Below, in pieces: positions 8,843 through 18,056 of a DNA stretch of 64,000 bases. The notes beneath the pieces were generated by a model. The model was not told the DNA's origin. It searched no databases and was given only the letters and a program-made list of their open reading frames with translations. The stretch is taken from assembly GCA_003388505.1 (NCBI GenBank), contig QQVO01000021.1, forward strand, positions 1-64,000, in the 5' to 3' direction. Source of the DNA: Planctomycetota bacterium. Lineage in GTDB: Bacteria > Planctomycetota > Planctomycetia > Planctomycetales > Planctomycetaceae. A program made the position numbers and the translations under genes. Every line of letters starts with the position of its first letter. The stretch's first letter is position 1.

Positions 8843-9451
8843 TCAGGGATTCGGTTGATCGCGGCGATCTTTGGGCTTCGGCTGGTTGGGGCGTTCTGTC
8901 GGGCGACGTTGCTCCGGCCTGTTGCGGTCCGGGTTCGCCTCGTCATCTCCCAGGTCCGGCCGGGCCACGCGACGCTGCTCAATCTCTTCGTCGAAGTACT
9001 GGTTGACTTTCTCCACCCACGTGGAACCTGCCAGCAGGTCGGCTTCATCAGGATCGATCTGAGGCGCTGACTTGACCCGCTCTTCCGTCAGCGAAAGGCT
9101 GATGAAGTAATCGTCCGAGTCCGCTTCGCGCTGCGTGTCGACGATCACCCACGGGATCACCGTCATCGTGCCGTCCAGGTCCGCGAACAGGCCGCTGTCG
9201 AGCACCAGGTACTCGATCTCATGGGTCTCGGAATCGATCAGCAGATCCTGGACTTCTCCAAGGTCCGCATCGCCGGCCCCCCGTACTTCCATTCCAATCA
9301 GTTCACTCGCTCTGCAGAACTTCCCGGTCGCAGCCGCCGCGTCCGCCTTGGCTCTCACCCCGGCCTCTTCGTCGCGCTCCGCGCCGTATGCCGCACCCCA
9401 CGTCACCACCCCCAACATCGCCGCCGTCCAAGCAAATTTCTGCACGTTCAT
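8843..9451 (-). CDS. Secreted PRC-barrel domain protein
   Basis: A 202-residue protein with a signal peptide (MNVQKFAWTAAMLGVVTWGAAYG). A PRC-barrel domain covers about residues 43-125 (ASELIGMEVRGAGDADLGEVQDLLID, then EIEYLVLDSGLFADLDGTMTVIPW). The last 50 residues are Arg/Asp/Pro/Asn-rich (PDRNRPEQRRPTERPNQP), like the charged tails of other envelope proteins nearby. The ATG at 9451 has AAGGAGA upstream; the frame continues to 9508 without a better start. PRC-barrels mediate protein or RNA contacts. With a signal peptide this one should lie outside the cytoplasm, and its partner is unknown. Confidence 0.85.
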   Translation of the reverse strand: MNVQKFAWTAAMLGVVTWGAAYGAERDEEAGVRAKADAAAATGKFCRASELIGMEVRGAGDADLGEVQDLLIDSETHEIEYLVLDSGLFADLDGTMTVIPWVIVDTQREADSDDYFISLSLTEERVKSAPQIDPDEADLLAGSTWVEKVNQYFDEEIEQRRVARPDLGDDEANPDRNRPEQRRPTERPNQPKPKDRRDQPNP

Positions 9452-9919
9452 TGGTTCGTCTCCTTGTCCGCGAGTCGGCCCACTGGGATTCAATTCCCGC
9501 CGCGACATTGCGCCGGGACGACGAACGTTAACCGCCCCCTGACCGCCGCGGTATCAGGCGAAACACCTCCCGACCAGTCCGCAGAGGGCGTGATTCCGGA
9601 TCGGAAAAACCCTGAGCCTCCCGCAATACGCCGCCGGCCCCACTCTTCCAGGCTCTCTCAACAACGAATGCCCGCCACCGCGAACACTTGCGCAACCTAC
9701 TTACTGACAACCAGTTACAACCGAATCTGGACAACCGCACGCGCCTTCCATAGAATTCCACACCCCTCGGGGATTCCCTGATACGTGCTCGCAGCGGTGG
9801 GGAATTCCCGCATGCCGACGGCTCTTAAGGTCGCAAACGTTGACAACAGACACGTAACGACCCGCCGCCGCGCACCAAACGATCCAGGACGGAATCGCAC
9901 TCCTCAGGCGGAGGCCGCT
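9452..9919. other. Gene-free interval, divergent promoter region
   Basis: This 468-base stretch separates the divergently transcribed PRC-barrel and peptidase genes and must hold both promoters. I see no conserved ORF, hairpin or dispersed repeat in it. Short frames here lack ribosome binding sites and have shadow-like composition. Confidence 0.5.
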
Positions 9920-10906
9920 ATGCAGTCGAGATCGCTTCTCTCCCTGTCATCCCGCGCCCGGTTTGCTGCAACGATGCAAGCAAACCGATTGCTCAGCATT
10001 TCGCACGTCGTCGGTGGAGTGCTTCTCCTCGCGTTCGCCCCGTCCTGCGTCCGGGCGGCGACGGTCGAAACGTCAAACTTTCGCGTCACTGCCGAGACCA
10101 GACAGATGGCCGGGCAGATCGCGCTGCTCGCCGAAGACCTCCGCTTGCAACTCGCCAACGACTGGCTCGGCAACGAACTCCCAAACTGGGAGCACGTCTG
10201 CATCGTCCGCGTCGATACAACGGCCGAACGAATGACCGGCAGCACGACATTCGAATTCACCGACGCCGGCGTGCGCGGATGGAGAATGTCCCTCCGCGGT
10301 CCCCTCGTTCGCATCGTTGAATCGCTGCTGCCGCACGAGATCGCCCACACCATACTCGCCACCCACTTCAGGCGCGCCGTACCGCGGTGGGCGGACGAAG
10401 GCATCGCGCTGATGGCCGAGGACGAACTCGATCGGCGGCGGGTCCGCGCCATGGTCAAGTCATCGTTCGCATCCGGTCGATTGCTCCCCATCGAGACACT
10501 GCTCGACACCGACGAGTACCCGGCCGACAAACAGCAACTGCGACTCCTCTATTCTCAGTCCGCCTCCTTGACGGAGTTCCTCCTCATCTCCGGCCGAAGG
10601 AGTTTTCTGAAGTTCGTCGCCGCAGGCATGGAGCACGACTGGACCGTTGCCATCCGACAGGTCTACGGCTTCGCCAGCCTCGACGAGTGCGAACAGCACT
10701 GGCACGCCTGGGAGCAATCCGGCAGGCCCGAATACTCACTCGCGGGCAACACGATGCTGGCTGATGCCGTCCGCAACAGCGACGCCCGCCGATCTCCAAA
10801 TACGCAGCGCGAGACCCGATCAAGTGACAGCGTTCTCGCTGCCATGACCGCCGAGGACGGCCGCCCCCGCAAGATCGCAACGGCCTCATCCGGCGGCGCT
10901 GAATAA
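9920..10906 (+). CDS. Secreted gluzincin-like metallopeptidase (peptidase MA-like)
   Basis: A 328-residue protein with an N-terminal hydrophobic segment (about residues 24-47, ending SCVRAAT), a signal peptide or anchor. The zinc signature is H139-E140-I-A-H143, followed by W-A-D-E160-G, a HExxH plus distal Glu arrangement of gluzincin peptidases (peptidase_MA-like planctomycete proteins). The catalytic core spans roughly 50-285, and the final 40 residues look disordered. I took the ATG at 9920, with GGCGGAGG upstream; ATG 9974 (residue 19) would leave a cleaner signal peptide and is a real alternative. Substrate is unknown. Monocistronic as far as can be seen. Confidence 0.75.
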   Translation: MQSRSLLSLSSRARFAATMQANRLLSISHVVGGVLLLAFAPSCVRAATVETSNFRVTAETRQMAGQIALLAEDLRLQLANDWLGNELPNWEHVCIVRVDTTAERMTGSTTFEFTDAGVRGWRMSLRGPLVRIVESLLPHEIAHTILATHFRRAVPRWADEGIALMAEDELDRRRVRAMVKSSFASGRLLPIETLLDTDEYPADKQQLRLLYSQSASLTEFLLISGRRSFLKFVAAGMEHDWTVAIRQVYGFASLDECEQHWHAWEQSGRPEYSLAGNTMLADAVRNSDARRSPNTQRETRSSDSVLAAMTAEDGRPRKIATASSGGAE

Positions 10907-11121
10907 CGCCCGGCACGACGTGGAACCACAATCCCGAGGCAGTCGCGTCCACTCCGCACTGCCAACCCCGCCGGCTCGATGGCTTTCTTCACAGAAGTTG
11001 TTGCACTAACTTGAGCAGTCGAGTCCGCTCCGCGGACCACGAGCGTGCAGTCACGTCTCCCGGCCGTACAACGAACCCTGCGTCGAATCACAAAGCCGAG
11101 TCGAACAGGGGGAATTTCCGA

Positions 11122-11478
11122 ATGCCGATTCGAGTCCACGTCGCCTGCGACCACCAAATCATCCGCAGGAGCCTGGCCGCTCTGCTCGACAGCGATGAGT
11201 CGCTCGACGTCATCCGCACCAGTCCCGAAGGCGTGCGCGGGCTCGAGGCGGTGCGAAACACCAGGGCCGACGTCCTGGTACTGGCGGTCCCTCCCCACGA
11301 AGACATCGCCCAGCACGCGGACTGGTACCGGCAGGCGATTTCAGACGCCGGCATCGTCGGTTTCGCCGTCACCGACGAGCAGGCCGAAGGCTACCGCACC
11401 GCCGGAATCGAGGAAATCATCTACTCCCACAACTCCACCGCCGACCTGTCGCAGGCCATCCACCGCGTCGCCCCGTAA
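11122..11478 (+). CDS. Degenerate response-regulator receiver protein
   Basis: A stand-alone 118-residue protein with the alpha/beta pattern of a CheY-like receiver (MPIRVHVACDHQIIRRSLAA...). The region that normally reads DVVLLDIRMP is DVLVLAVPPHED, so alanine replaces the phospho-acceptor aspartate. The first acidic pair is reduced to C-D. The N-terminal DHQIIRRSL resembles NarL/LuxR-type receivers, but no helix-turn-helix output domain is present. It is therefore likely a phosphorylation-independent binding module. GGGGGAA sits 7 bases before the ATG at 11122; the longer frame from 11011 lacks such a site. The gene lies 175 bases upstream of the 44-residue membrane protein gene. Confidence 0.75.
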   Translation: MPIRVHVACDHQIIRRSLAALLDSDESLDVIRTSPEGVRGLEAVRNTRADVLVLAVPPHEDIAQHADWYRQAISDAGIVGFAVTDEQAEGYRTAGIEEIIYSHNSTADLSQAIHRVAP

Positions 11479-11653
11479 GTTGAAGAGCGTAAGCAACAGG
11501 CGCCGAAAGCCCTATCCGGGTTAGGGGACTCCCCGGTCAGCGCAATAGGAAAGTGCCCCTCGTGCCCGCTCCATCGGTGCGGCACACTCGTACGGAACTC
11601 GCGCCCGGGCGCTTCCGGGTCCATCCCGCAGCTTCCGTTACGAAAGACACCCC

Positions 11654-11788
11654 ATGCGAATCGGCATCATCGGTCTCGTCGTCATCGTGCTTCTCGTCGC
11701 GCTCCTGTTGCAGAACGTCTACGTCGGCGGCGTCGGCGGACTCCTGTTGCTGATCCTGCTCGTCCTGCTCCTGATGGGCAGAATCTGA
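11654..11788 (+). CDS. Small hydrophobic membrane protein, DUF3309-like
   Basis: A 44-residue protein, MRIGIIGLVVIVLLVALLLQ then NVYVGGVGG, then a second hydrophobic run ending LLLMGRI. Two short membrane segments separated by a Gly-rich turn, with the C-terminal LLL-x-GRI ending, resemble the DUF3309 family of tiny bacterial membrane proteins. The upstream sequence (GAAAGACACCCC) gives only a weak ribosome binding site. Assignment rests on composition and the C-terminal pattern; function is unknown. Confidence 0.55.
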   Translation: MRIGIIGLVVIVLLVALLLQNVYVGGVGGLLLLILLVLLLMGRI

Positions 11789-11820
11789 AGCACCTGGGTC
11801 GGGTGCGCTCATGAAAGTCC

Positions 11821-11850
11821 CCGTTTAGCCGCGACCCGCAGGGGAGCGCT
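11821..11850 (+). repeat. Dispersed repeat family R2, copy 1
   Basis: Thirty bases beginning CCGTTTAGCCGCGACCCGCA and ending GGGGAGCGCT recur exactly at 12528-12557. Near-matches in reverse orientation lie at 29770-29791 and 32744-32770. Part of the repeat-rich, gene-free interval 11789-12623. Confidence 0.8.
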
Positions 11851-11949
11851 CCACGTTGAACCGCCGTCGTTTCCACACAACTCGGCTGACGCCCGCTGCG
11901 AGGAACCGGCCCATCGGATTCTCGAAGAGAACACAGATTTTCCCAGCGC

Positions 11950-12042
11950 GGGCGTCGCCCGCAACCCAATCACGTAGCGCACGCAGCCTTGCGTGCGTCC
12001 CGCTGATCGAAAAAACCGCTGGCGCACGCTGGCAGCGTGCGC
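11950..12042. repeat. Cluster of three small palindromes
   Basis: Three perfect hairpins follow one another: GCGGGC/GCCCGC (11950-11964), CGCACGCA/TGCGTGCG (11980-11999) and GCGCACGCT/AGCGTGCGC (12022-12042). The short spacing and the intergenic setting resemble REP-type extragenic palindromes. No coding potential. Confidence 0.7.
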
Positions 12043-12099
12043 TACGGACAAACGCGACAATTTTCGCAGGCCGACAAACTTTCGCCAGTGAGTAGCACG

Positions 12100-12425
12100 G
12101 ATTCGGCGGATCAGCACGGATTTTGTGAGGAACTCCTCACGAGGCGGCAGCGACGAGACCGCATCGATCCAGGCGTAAATACTCTACACTCCCCAGCGCG
12201 GCCTTCGGCCGCAACCAATGGAGCCGACTCGCTCCGCGAGTCGGACGTCCATGACGAGGAACTTGCGGCACGCGACATTTGCCCACCACGCGAAGAGTCT
12301 CACCGTGAGTCACACAGAAAACAATCCGTGCAAATCGGTCCCATCCGTGGTCATCCGCGTTCCATTCGAATCTCTCGGAGAGTCACTCAATCGGGGATCG
12401 AGAGACGTGTGTAAACGACAGGTCT
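12100..12425 (-). repeat. Degraded relative of the MITE-like element, interrupted by another repeat
   Basis: Blocks 12104-12180 and 12296-12425 match the MITE-like element at 17762-18056 in inverted orientation. Shared stretches include GGCGGATCAGCAC, GAGACCGCATCGAT and GGTCATCCGCGTTCCATTCG. The right end (GTGTAAACGACAG) matches one terminal inverted repeat. The middle is interrupted by a copy of family R3 (12190-12252). The left terminal repeat is not visible, so the copy looks truncated and nested. Confidence 0.65.
12190..12252 (-). repeat. Dispersed palindromic repeat family R3, copy 1
   Basis: Two hairpins about 10 bases apart: GCGGCC-TTC-GGCCGC and CCGACTCGC-TCC-GCGAGTCGG. The same pair, with the same linker (about CCAATGGAG), occurs in reverse orientation at 24929-24995, and the second hairpin recurs at 63318-63338. 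Confidence 0.75.
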
Positions 12426-12527
12426 CACGCTTGTCCCAACCACCGCCTGACCCTTGACGGAGCCGCCCGAACTCGCGTGAATACGCAACACGCCCCGATC
12501 CGCGGCGAGCCGAGTCCGCCAACTGTT

Positions 12528-12557
12528 CCGTTTAGCCGCGACCCGCAGGGGAGCGCT
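12528..12557 (+). repeat. Dispersed repeat family R2, copy 2
   Basis: Identical over 30 bases to 11821-11850 and ends 67 bases before the start codon of the giant sensor gene. It therefore lies in the likely promoter or leader of that gene. Confidence 0.8.
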
Positions 12558-12623
12558 GCGTTTGAATCGTTCCGCCTTGGAATCGTGAGAGACTGAGACC
12601 AAACGACGATTGCGAGTTCCCCA

Positions 12624-15600
12624 ATGGCCAAAAAGCGAACCGCAGCCGGCAAAGGTCGCAAACAGGCGGCGTCCTCGCCCAAAAAGGCGAAGAAGAAGTC
12701 CGCCGGGGCCGTAAAGAAAAAGGCTGCCGATCAAAGCGAACGGGCTCAACAGAACCAGAAGCAGCCCGAAACGTCAGGCGGCGAAGACGCAGCCGGTTCC
12801 ACCGCTCCAGATTCCTGCATCGTCGTCGGCATCGGCGCCTCGGCGGGCGGACTCGACGCGTTTAGGCGGCTGCTCAACGCGCTCCCGGCCGACACCGGCC
12901 TCGCTTACGTGCTGATTCAGCATCTGGACCCCACGCACGAAAGCCTGATGGCCGATCTGCTCTCCAAGTACACCTCGATGCCGGTCGTCCAGGTGGAAGG
13001 CCCCACCCCCGTCGCCCCCAACTCGGTCTACATGATCCCCCCCAACAAGTACATCAAGCTGGCGGGCGGGGATCTTGTTCTGGATGAGCCTGTCAAAGAG
13101 CGCGGCATGCGGATGCCGATCGACTGCTTCTTCCGCAGCCTGGCCGAGAACTGTGCTGAACGGGCCGTCTGCATTGTCCTCTCCGGCACCGGGACCGACG
13201 GCACGCAGGGGCTCAAAGAGGTCAAAGCGGCCGGCGGCATGACCCTCGCTCAAAGACCCGACTCCGCCGAGTACGACGGCATGCCCCGCAGCGCCGTCGG
13301 CAGCGGCATGGTCGACTTCGTCCTCTCCATCGAGGAGATGCCCAACGTTCTGCTCCGGTATGCCGCTCATCCTTATACGATGACTGGCGGGGAAGCAGCC
13401 CCGCTGTTCGAATCCTCCCCCGATCACTACAAGTCGATCCTCAGCCTGCTCCAGGCCCATACGAACTATGATTTTCGCTGCTACAAGAAGGGCACGCTCA
13501 ACCGCCGCATCCAGCGGCGGATGGGCCTCCGGCACGTCGAGAAGCTGGCGGACTACCTGGCACTGCTGCGCAGCGACACCAACGAAATCCGCAGGCTGTT
13601 CAAGGATCTGCTCATCGGCGTCACCCGCTTCTTTCGCGAGAAGGAGGCCTGGGAGACGCTGGAGCAGGACGTCATCACGCCGCTCGTGGCGTCAAAAAGC
13701 TACGGCGATTCAGTCCGCGTGTGGGTTCCCGGCTGCGCGACGGGCGAAGAGGCCTACAGCATTGCGATGCTGCTTCACGAGCAATTCGAGCGACAGAAGA
13801 AGAGCCTCGACCTGCAACTGTTCGCCACCGACCTGGACGACGAGGCAATCCAACTGGCCCGCAACGGCACCTATCCCGCCAGCATCGCCGCCGACCTGAC
13901 CACCGGACGATTGAAGCGTTTCTTTGTGGAGGAAGGCGACCATTTTCGCGTGAACAAGAGGCTGCGCGAGTCGTCCGTGTTCACCGTCCAGAACATCATC
14001 AGCGACCCCCCATTTTCGAATCTTGACCTCATCAGTTGCCGCAACCTGCTGATCTATCTGGAAGCCGACATTCAGAAGCGGTTGATGCAGTTGTTCCATT
14101 TCGCGCTGGCCCCTGAGGGCTGCCTGTTTCTGGGAACCTCGGAATCGGTCGCCCAGGAGAAGTCGCTCTTCGAACCGGTCTCGCAGAACTGGCGGATTTA
14201 CCGCAAGAAGGGTCGGCGCAAACAGGGCGGGCAGTTTTTCCCGGTCATCCCGCAGCAAGCGCACCGCAGTCCGGCCGCCGAGTCGATCCTCGAACGGCAG
14301 CACAACCCGCCCATGGGCACCGTCGAAATCGCCCGTAAGGCGCTGCTCGACCGGTTCGCTCCCGCCTCCGTCCTCATTGATGAGGATCAGGAAGTGCAGT
14401 ACTTCCACGGCGCCCTGCGCGATTTTCTCAACGTCCCCGCCGGAGAACCGACCCGCGATCTGCTGGCCATGGCGGCTGAAGGGCTGGGCAGCAAGCTGCG
14501 CGGATTGATCCGCCGCGTGCGGCACGAGCAGCAGCCGGCCACCGCAATCGCGCCCCGCGTCAAGCGCAACGGCGACACGTTCGCCGTACGGATTACCGTC
14601 CAGCCGGTCGAAAGCCCCAGGGAGGCCGATCTTCTGCTCGTCACGTTCGAGGACGAGCCCCGTCTCAAAGCCGCCCCGGAACTGGCCGAGGAGGAAGACG
14701 CTGCAGAGCACGCAGGCTCGCCCGAAGATCAACAACTCCTGCAGCAACTCGAATACGAACTGCAGGCCACGCGGGAAGACCTGCAAAGCACGATCGAAGA
14801 ACTGGAGACCTCCAACGAGGAACTGAAGGCCTCGAACGAAGAGGTCATGTCGATGAACGAGGAACTCCAGTCGACCAATGAAGAACTGGAGACCTCGCGC
14901 GAAGAACTGCAGTCGCTCAACGAGGAATTGAGCACCGTCAACAGCCAGTTGCAGGAGAAGGTCGAGGAACTCGAAACCACGAACAACGACCTGTCGAACC
15001 TGCTCAGCAGCACCGACATCGCCACCATCTTTCTCGACACCGATTTCCGCATCCGGCGTTTCACTCCGGCCTGCACCGAGCTGCTGCACTTCATCCCCAG
15101 CGACACCGGCCGCCCGGTCAGCGATCTCACACCCCGCGTCAACGATCCCAGGCTGCTGGAAGACGCCCGGACCGTCCTGGAAAAGCTGGCCCCTGTGGAA
15201 CGGGAGGTCCAGAACGGCGGCGCGCGGACCTTCATCCGCAGAATTCTGCCGTTCCGCACCTCGGAGAACAGAATCGATGGCGTCGTCGTCACCTTCACCG
15301 ACGTCAGCAAGCTGCGCGACGCGCGGCGGCAGATCGAAGTCCGCGAGCGGCAGCAGGCGGTGGTGTCGCGATTGGGCCGCTCGGCCCTTTCCGCCACCGA
15401 ATTGCAACCGTTGTTTGAGGAAACGGTGCAGGTGCTCGCCGAAACGCTCGACGTCCCCTACACGAAAGTGCTGCGACTCGAACCCGGCGGCCGCGAACTC
15501 CTGATGCTCGCCGGCGTTGGGTGGGAGGACGGGCTGGTTGGCAACGCCCGAGTCGGCAGCGGAGTCGACTCCCAGGCAGGATATACGCTGCAATCAGGCA

Positions 15601-17747
15601 GTCCGATTGTGGTCGACGACCTCACCAAGGAGAAACGCTTCCAGGGTCCGACGCTTCTCACGGACCACGGCGTGGTGAGCGGCGTCAGCGTGATGATCGG
15701 CACCGACGACGCCCCCTGGGGAGTGCTCGGCGCGCATACGACCGAACCCCGCGCCTTCACCGTCGACGACGTCAACTTCGTCCAGTCAGTCGCCAATATG
15801 CTCACCGCGGCGGTCACGCGGCATCACATCGAAGCACAGGTCCGCGACCGCGAGCGCCGCCTCAGCCTCGTGGCCGACCACATGCCGGCCCTCATCGCCT
15901 ATTGCGACAAGGATCTCATTTATCGTTACTGCAACGCCCGCTACGAGGAGTGGTTCGGCTTGAAGCCCGAGCAGGTCGTCGGCAAACGGCTCTCCACCGT
16001 CATCGGCAAAGAATCCTACCGCAGGATCGAGCCGTATATTGAGCGCGTTCTCAAGGGCGAGCAGGTGACGTTCGAACAGTTGCTCCCCTACCGGCACGGT
16101 CCGCCCCGAAATGTCCGCGTCAGCTATGTGCCGCATTTCAGCCCGCGCAAGCAGGTGATCGGTTACTACGCCATGATCGAGGACAACTCCGCCCAGCTTT
16201 CGGCCGGACTCACCCAGGCGCGGCTGGCCGCCATCGTCGAGCACTCACATGACGCCATCCTCGCCAAAGACCTCGAAGGAAGAATCACCGACTGGAATGC
16301 GGGGGCCGAGCGGATGTACGGCTACACCCGCGAGGAGATGATCGGACAGCTCGTCAGCCGAATCATGCCGGAGGACCGAAAGCACGAGATGCGCGAGATT
16401 CTCCAGCGGATCCGCCGCGGCGAGGTCGTCGAAGAGTTCGAAACGGTCCGCCAGCGCAAGGATGGATCGCTCATCGACGTGTTGCTCACCGTCTCCCCCC
16501 TCCACGGACCTGGAGAAGAGATCATCGGCGCGTCGGTGATCGCCCACGACATCACAGCCCGCCGCCGCTCCGAAAAGCAATTGCAGGAATGGGCCGACCG
16601 CCTCGAGGAAAGAGTCGCCGAACGGACCGCCGTCGCCCGCAAACGCGCCTCCGACCTCCGCGAACTCGCTTCGCAACTGGCCCATGCCGAGCAGCGGGCC
16701 CGTAAGCGGCTCGCCCAGGCCATTCATGACGACCTGCAACAGATCCTCGTGGCGATCAAGATGCGGCTGCCCCGCAACAAAGAGATGGCCTCCGGCCAGG
16801 AAATGGACGACGTCGCCGAACTGCTGGACGAGGCGCTCCGCAAGTCCCGTTCCCTCGTCAGCGAACTCAGCCCGCCGGTCGTGCAGGAGGGAACGCTGGC
16901 CGACGCCCTCGGCTGGCTCGCCCGACACATGCACAATCAGCACGGGCTCGAAGTCGAACTGGAGTGCAACGGCGATTTCGACGCGCTCGACGAGGACACC
17001 CGCACCGTCATCTTCGAAGCCTCGCGCGAGTTGCTCTTTAACGTCGTCAAGCACGCCGGCACCGACGAGGCGACGCTCAAGGTCGAACGGAACAAGGAGC
17101 ACCTGCACGTCCACGTCGCAGATTCAGGCCACGGCTTCGATCCCGAAGCCGTTCGCGACCGAAGCGACGGGTTCGGCCTGTTCAGCATCCGCGAACGCAT
17201 CGACGCATTCGGCGGCACGATCGAGATCGAAGCCGCCCCCGGACGGGGCGCCACATTTACGATTTCCATTCCCCTGGCCGATCAGCGGGAACAGATCGCG
17301 GCGCTCCGGCAACCTCCCGGAACCAGGAGCGACAAGCCCCTCCGGCCGATCGGAGAGGAAGACCCGCTGCAGATCCTCATCGTCGACGATCACCGGATCG
17401 TCCGCGAAGGCCTCTCCCGGATCCTCGCGAACGAGTCCGACATGCAGGTCGTCGGCGAAGCGGCCGACGGCGAGGAAGCGGTCGAACGCGCTCGGGAGTT
17501 GCGCCCGGACGTCATCGTCATGGACATCAGCATGCCGCACAAGAACGGCATCGAAGCCACCCGCGAAATCATCGAAGAGCTTCCGGACACGGTCATCATC
17601 GGCCTCTCCCTGCACGACGCCGACGACCTCGGCCTCGCCATCCGGCAGGCCGGCGCGTCAGCCTATCTCCAGAAGGACGCCGCCAGCACCGGCCTGATCG
17701 AAGCCATCCGCGAACAATGCACCGCCGACCAACCCGCCGAAGAATAA
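12624..17747 (+). CDS. CheB-CheR fusion multisensor histidine kinase with C-terminal receiver
   Basis: A 1707-residue single chain. The N-terminal 45 residues are Lys/Ala-rich (KKAKKKSAGAVKKKA), like a histone H1 tail. Next come a CheB methylesterase (about 63-250; GASAGG, LIQHLDP and GTGTDG hold the Ser-His-Asp triad), a CheR methyltransferase (about 267-510; CATGEEAYS, SCRNLLIY), a PAS-like domain (572-680), a long coiled coil (702-792; ELETSNEELKASNEE), another PAS (793-900), GAF (915-1068) and two PAS domains (1075-1188, 1200-1315). A kinase core follows with His1368 in AIHDDLQQ (NarX/HisKA_3 type) and an ATPase domain (1453-1552). A NarL-type receiver ends the protein with Asp1634 in VMDISMP and no DNA-binding domain. 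It probably signals by phosphotransfer to a separate output. Cytoplasmic; no membrane segment seen. Confidence 0.9.
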   Translation: MAKKRTAAGKGRKQAASSPKKAKKKSAGAVKKKAADQSERAQQNQKQPETSGGEDAAGSTAPDSCIVVGIGASAGGLDAFRRLLNALPADTGLAYVLIQHLDPTHESLMADLLSKYTSMPVVQVEGPTPVAPNSVYMIPPNKYIKLAGGDLVLDEPVKERGMRMPIDCFFRSLAENCAERAVCIVLSGTGTDGTQGLKEVKAAGGMTLAQRPDSAEYDGMPRSAVGSGMVDFVLSIEEMPNVLLRYAAHPYTMTGGEAAPLFESSPDHYKSILSLLQAHTNYDFRCYKKGTLNRRIQRRMGLRHVEKLADYLALLRSDTNEIRRLFKDLLIGVTRFFREKEAWETLEQDVITPLVASKSYGDSVRVWVPGCATGEEAYSIAMLLHEQFERQKKSLDLQLFATDLDDEAIQLARNGTYPASIAADLTTGRLKRFFVEEGDHFRVNKRLRESSVFTVQNIISDPPFSNLDLISCRNLLIYLEADIQKRLMQLFHFALAPEGCLFLGTSESVAQEKSLFEPVSQNWRIYRKKGRRKQGGQFFPVIPQQAHRSPAAESILERQHNPPMGTVEIARKALLDRFAPASVLIDEDQEVQYFHGALRDFLNVPAGEPTRDLLAMAAEGLGSKLRGLIRRVRHEQQPATAIAPRVKRNGDTFAVRITVQPVESPREADLLLVTFEDEPRLKAAPELAEEEDAAEHAGSPEDQQLLQQLEYELQATREDLQSTIEELETSNEELKASNEEVMSMNEELQSTNEELETSREELQSLNEELSTVNSQLQEKVEELETTNNDLSNLLSSTDIATIFLDTDFRIRRFTPACTELLHFIPSDTGRPVSDLTPRVNDPRLLEDARTVLEKLAPVEREVQNGGARTFIRRILPFRTSENRIDGVVVTFTDVSKLRDARRQIEVRERQQAVVSRLGRSALSATELQPLFEETVQVLAETLDVPYTKVLRLEPGGRELLMLAGVGWEDGLVGNARVGSGVDSQAGYTLQSGSPIVVDDLTKEKRFQGPTLLTDHGVVSGVSVMIGTDDAPWGVLGAHTTEPRAFTVDDVNFVQSVANMLTAAVTRHHIEAQVRDRERRLSLVADHMPALIAYCDKDLIYRYCNARYEEWFGLKPEQVVGKRLSTVIGKESYRRIEPYIERVLKGEQVTFEQLLPYRHGPPRNVRVSYVPHFSPRKQVIGYYAMIEDNSAQLSAGLTQARLAAIVEHSHDAILAKDLEGRITDWNAGAERMYGYTREEMIGQLVSRIMPEDRKHEMREILQRIRRGEVVEEFETVRQRKDGSLIDVLLTVSPLHGPGEEIIGASVIAHDITARRRSEKQLQEWADRLEERVAERTAVARKRASDLRELASQLAHAEQRARKRLAQAIHDDLQQILVAIKMRLPRNKEMASGQEMDDVAELLDEALRKSRSLVSELSPPVVQEGTLADALGWLARHMHNQHGLEVELECNGDFDALDEDTRTVIFEASRELLFNVVKHAGTDEATLKVERNKEHLHVHVADSGHGFDPEAVRDRSDGFGLFSIRERIDAFGGTIEIEAAPGRGATFTISIPLADQREQIAALRQPPGTRSDKPLRPIGEEDPLQILIVDDHRIVREGLSRILANESDMQVVGEAADGEEAVERARELRPDVIVMDISMPHKNGIEATREIIEELPDTVIIGLSLHDADDLGLAIRQAGASAYLQKDAASTGLIEAIREQCTADQPAEE

Positions 17748-17761
17748 TGTGTCCTTGAGTA

Positions 17762-18056
17762 GCTGTCGTTTACACATAACTCGTGAGAAATCTGCTCTCG
17801 TTCAGGTCGCTTCACAAGAGTCTCGAATGGAACGCGGATGACCACGGATTGCACTGATTTTCGCGGATTGCTTTCTTGCGTGTCGACGCCATGCGCGCCT
17901 GAATCGATGCGGTCTCGGCCCTGCCATCTCTCGAGGAACACCCCGCAAAATCGGTGCTGATCCGCCAAATCCGTGAGAATCTGTGTCCTATTCGAGAATC
18001 CCCTGGGCCCCGTTTCTCGGCGCCAGGCCCCGGCCGAGTTGTGTGTAACTGACAGC
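17762..18056. mobile_element. MITE-like non-coding element with TIRs and 8-bp target duplication
   Basis: A 295-base sequence bounded by imperfect 22-base terminal inverted repeats (left GCTGTC...AACTCG at 17762-17783, right its inverse at 18035-18056; 19 of 22 positions match). It is flanked by the direct repeat CTTGAGTA at 17754-17761 and 18057-18064, as expected for transposition. It holds no ORF. Internal sequence (GGTCATCCGCG, GGCGGATCAGCAC) recurs in inverted orientation at 12100-12425. The mobilising transposase is not in the window. The rest of the gene-free interval 17748-18608 shows nothing further that I can support. Confidence 0.7.

Noticed and set aside
11821-12557. CRISPR array
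   Set aside because: Repeats here are palindromes of different families without regular spacers, and no cas genes are present.
13710-15593. 627-residue minus-strand frame inside the giant sensor gene
   Set aside because: Leu/Val/Gly/Arg-rich mirror of the coding strand with no domain; the plus strand is conserved throughout.
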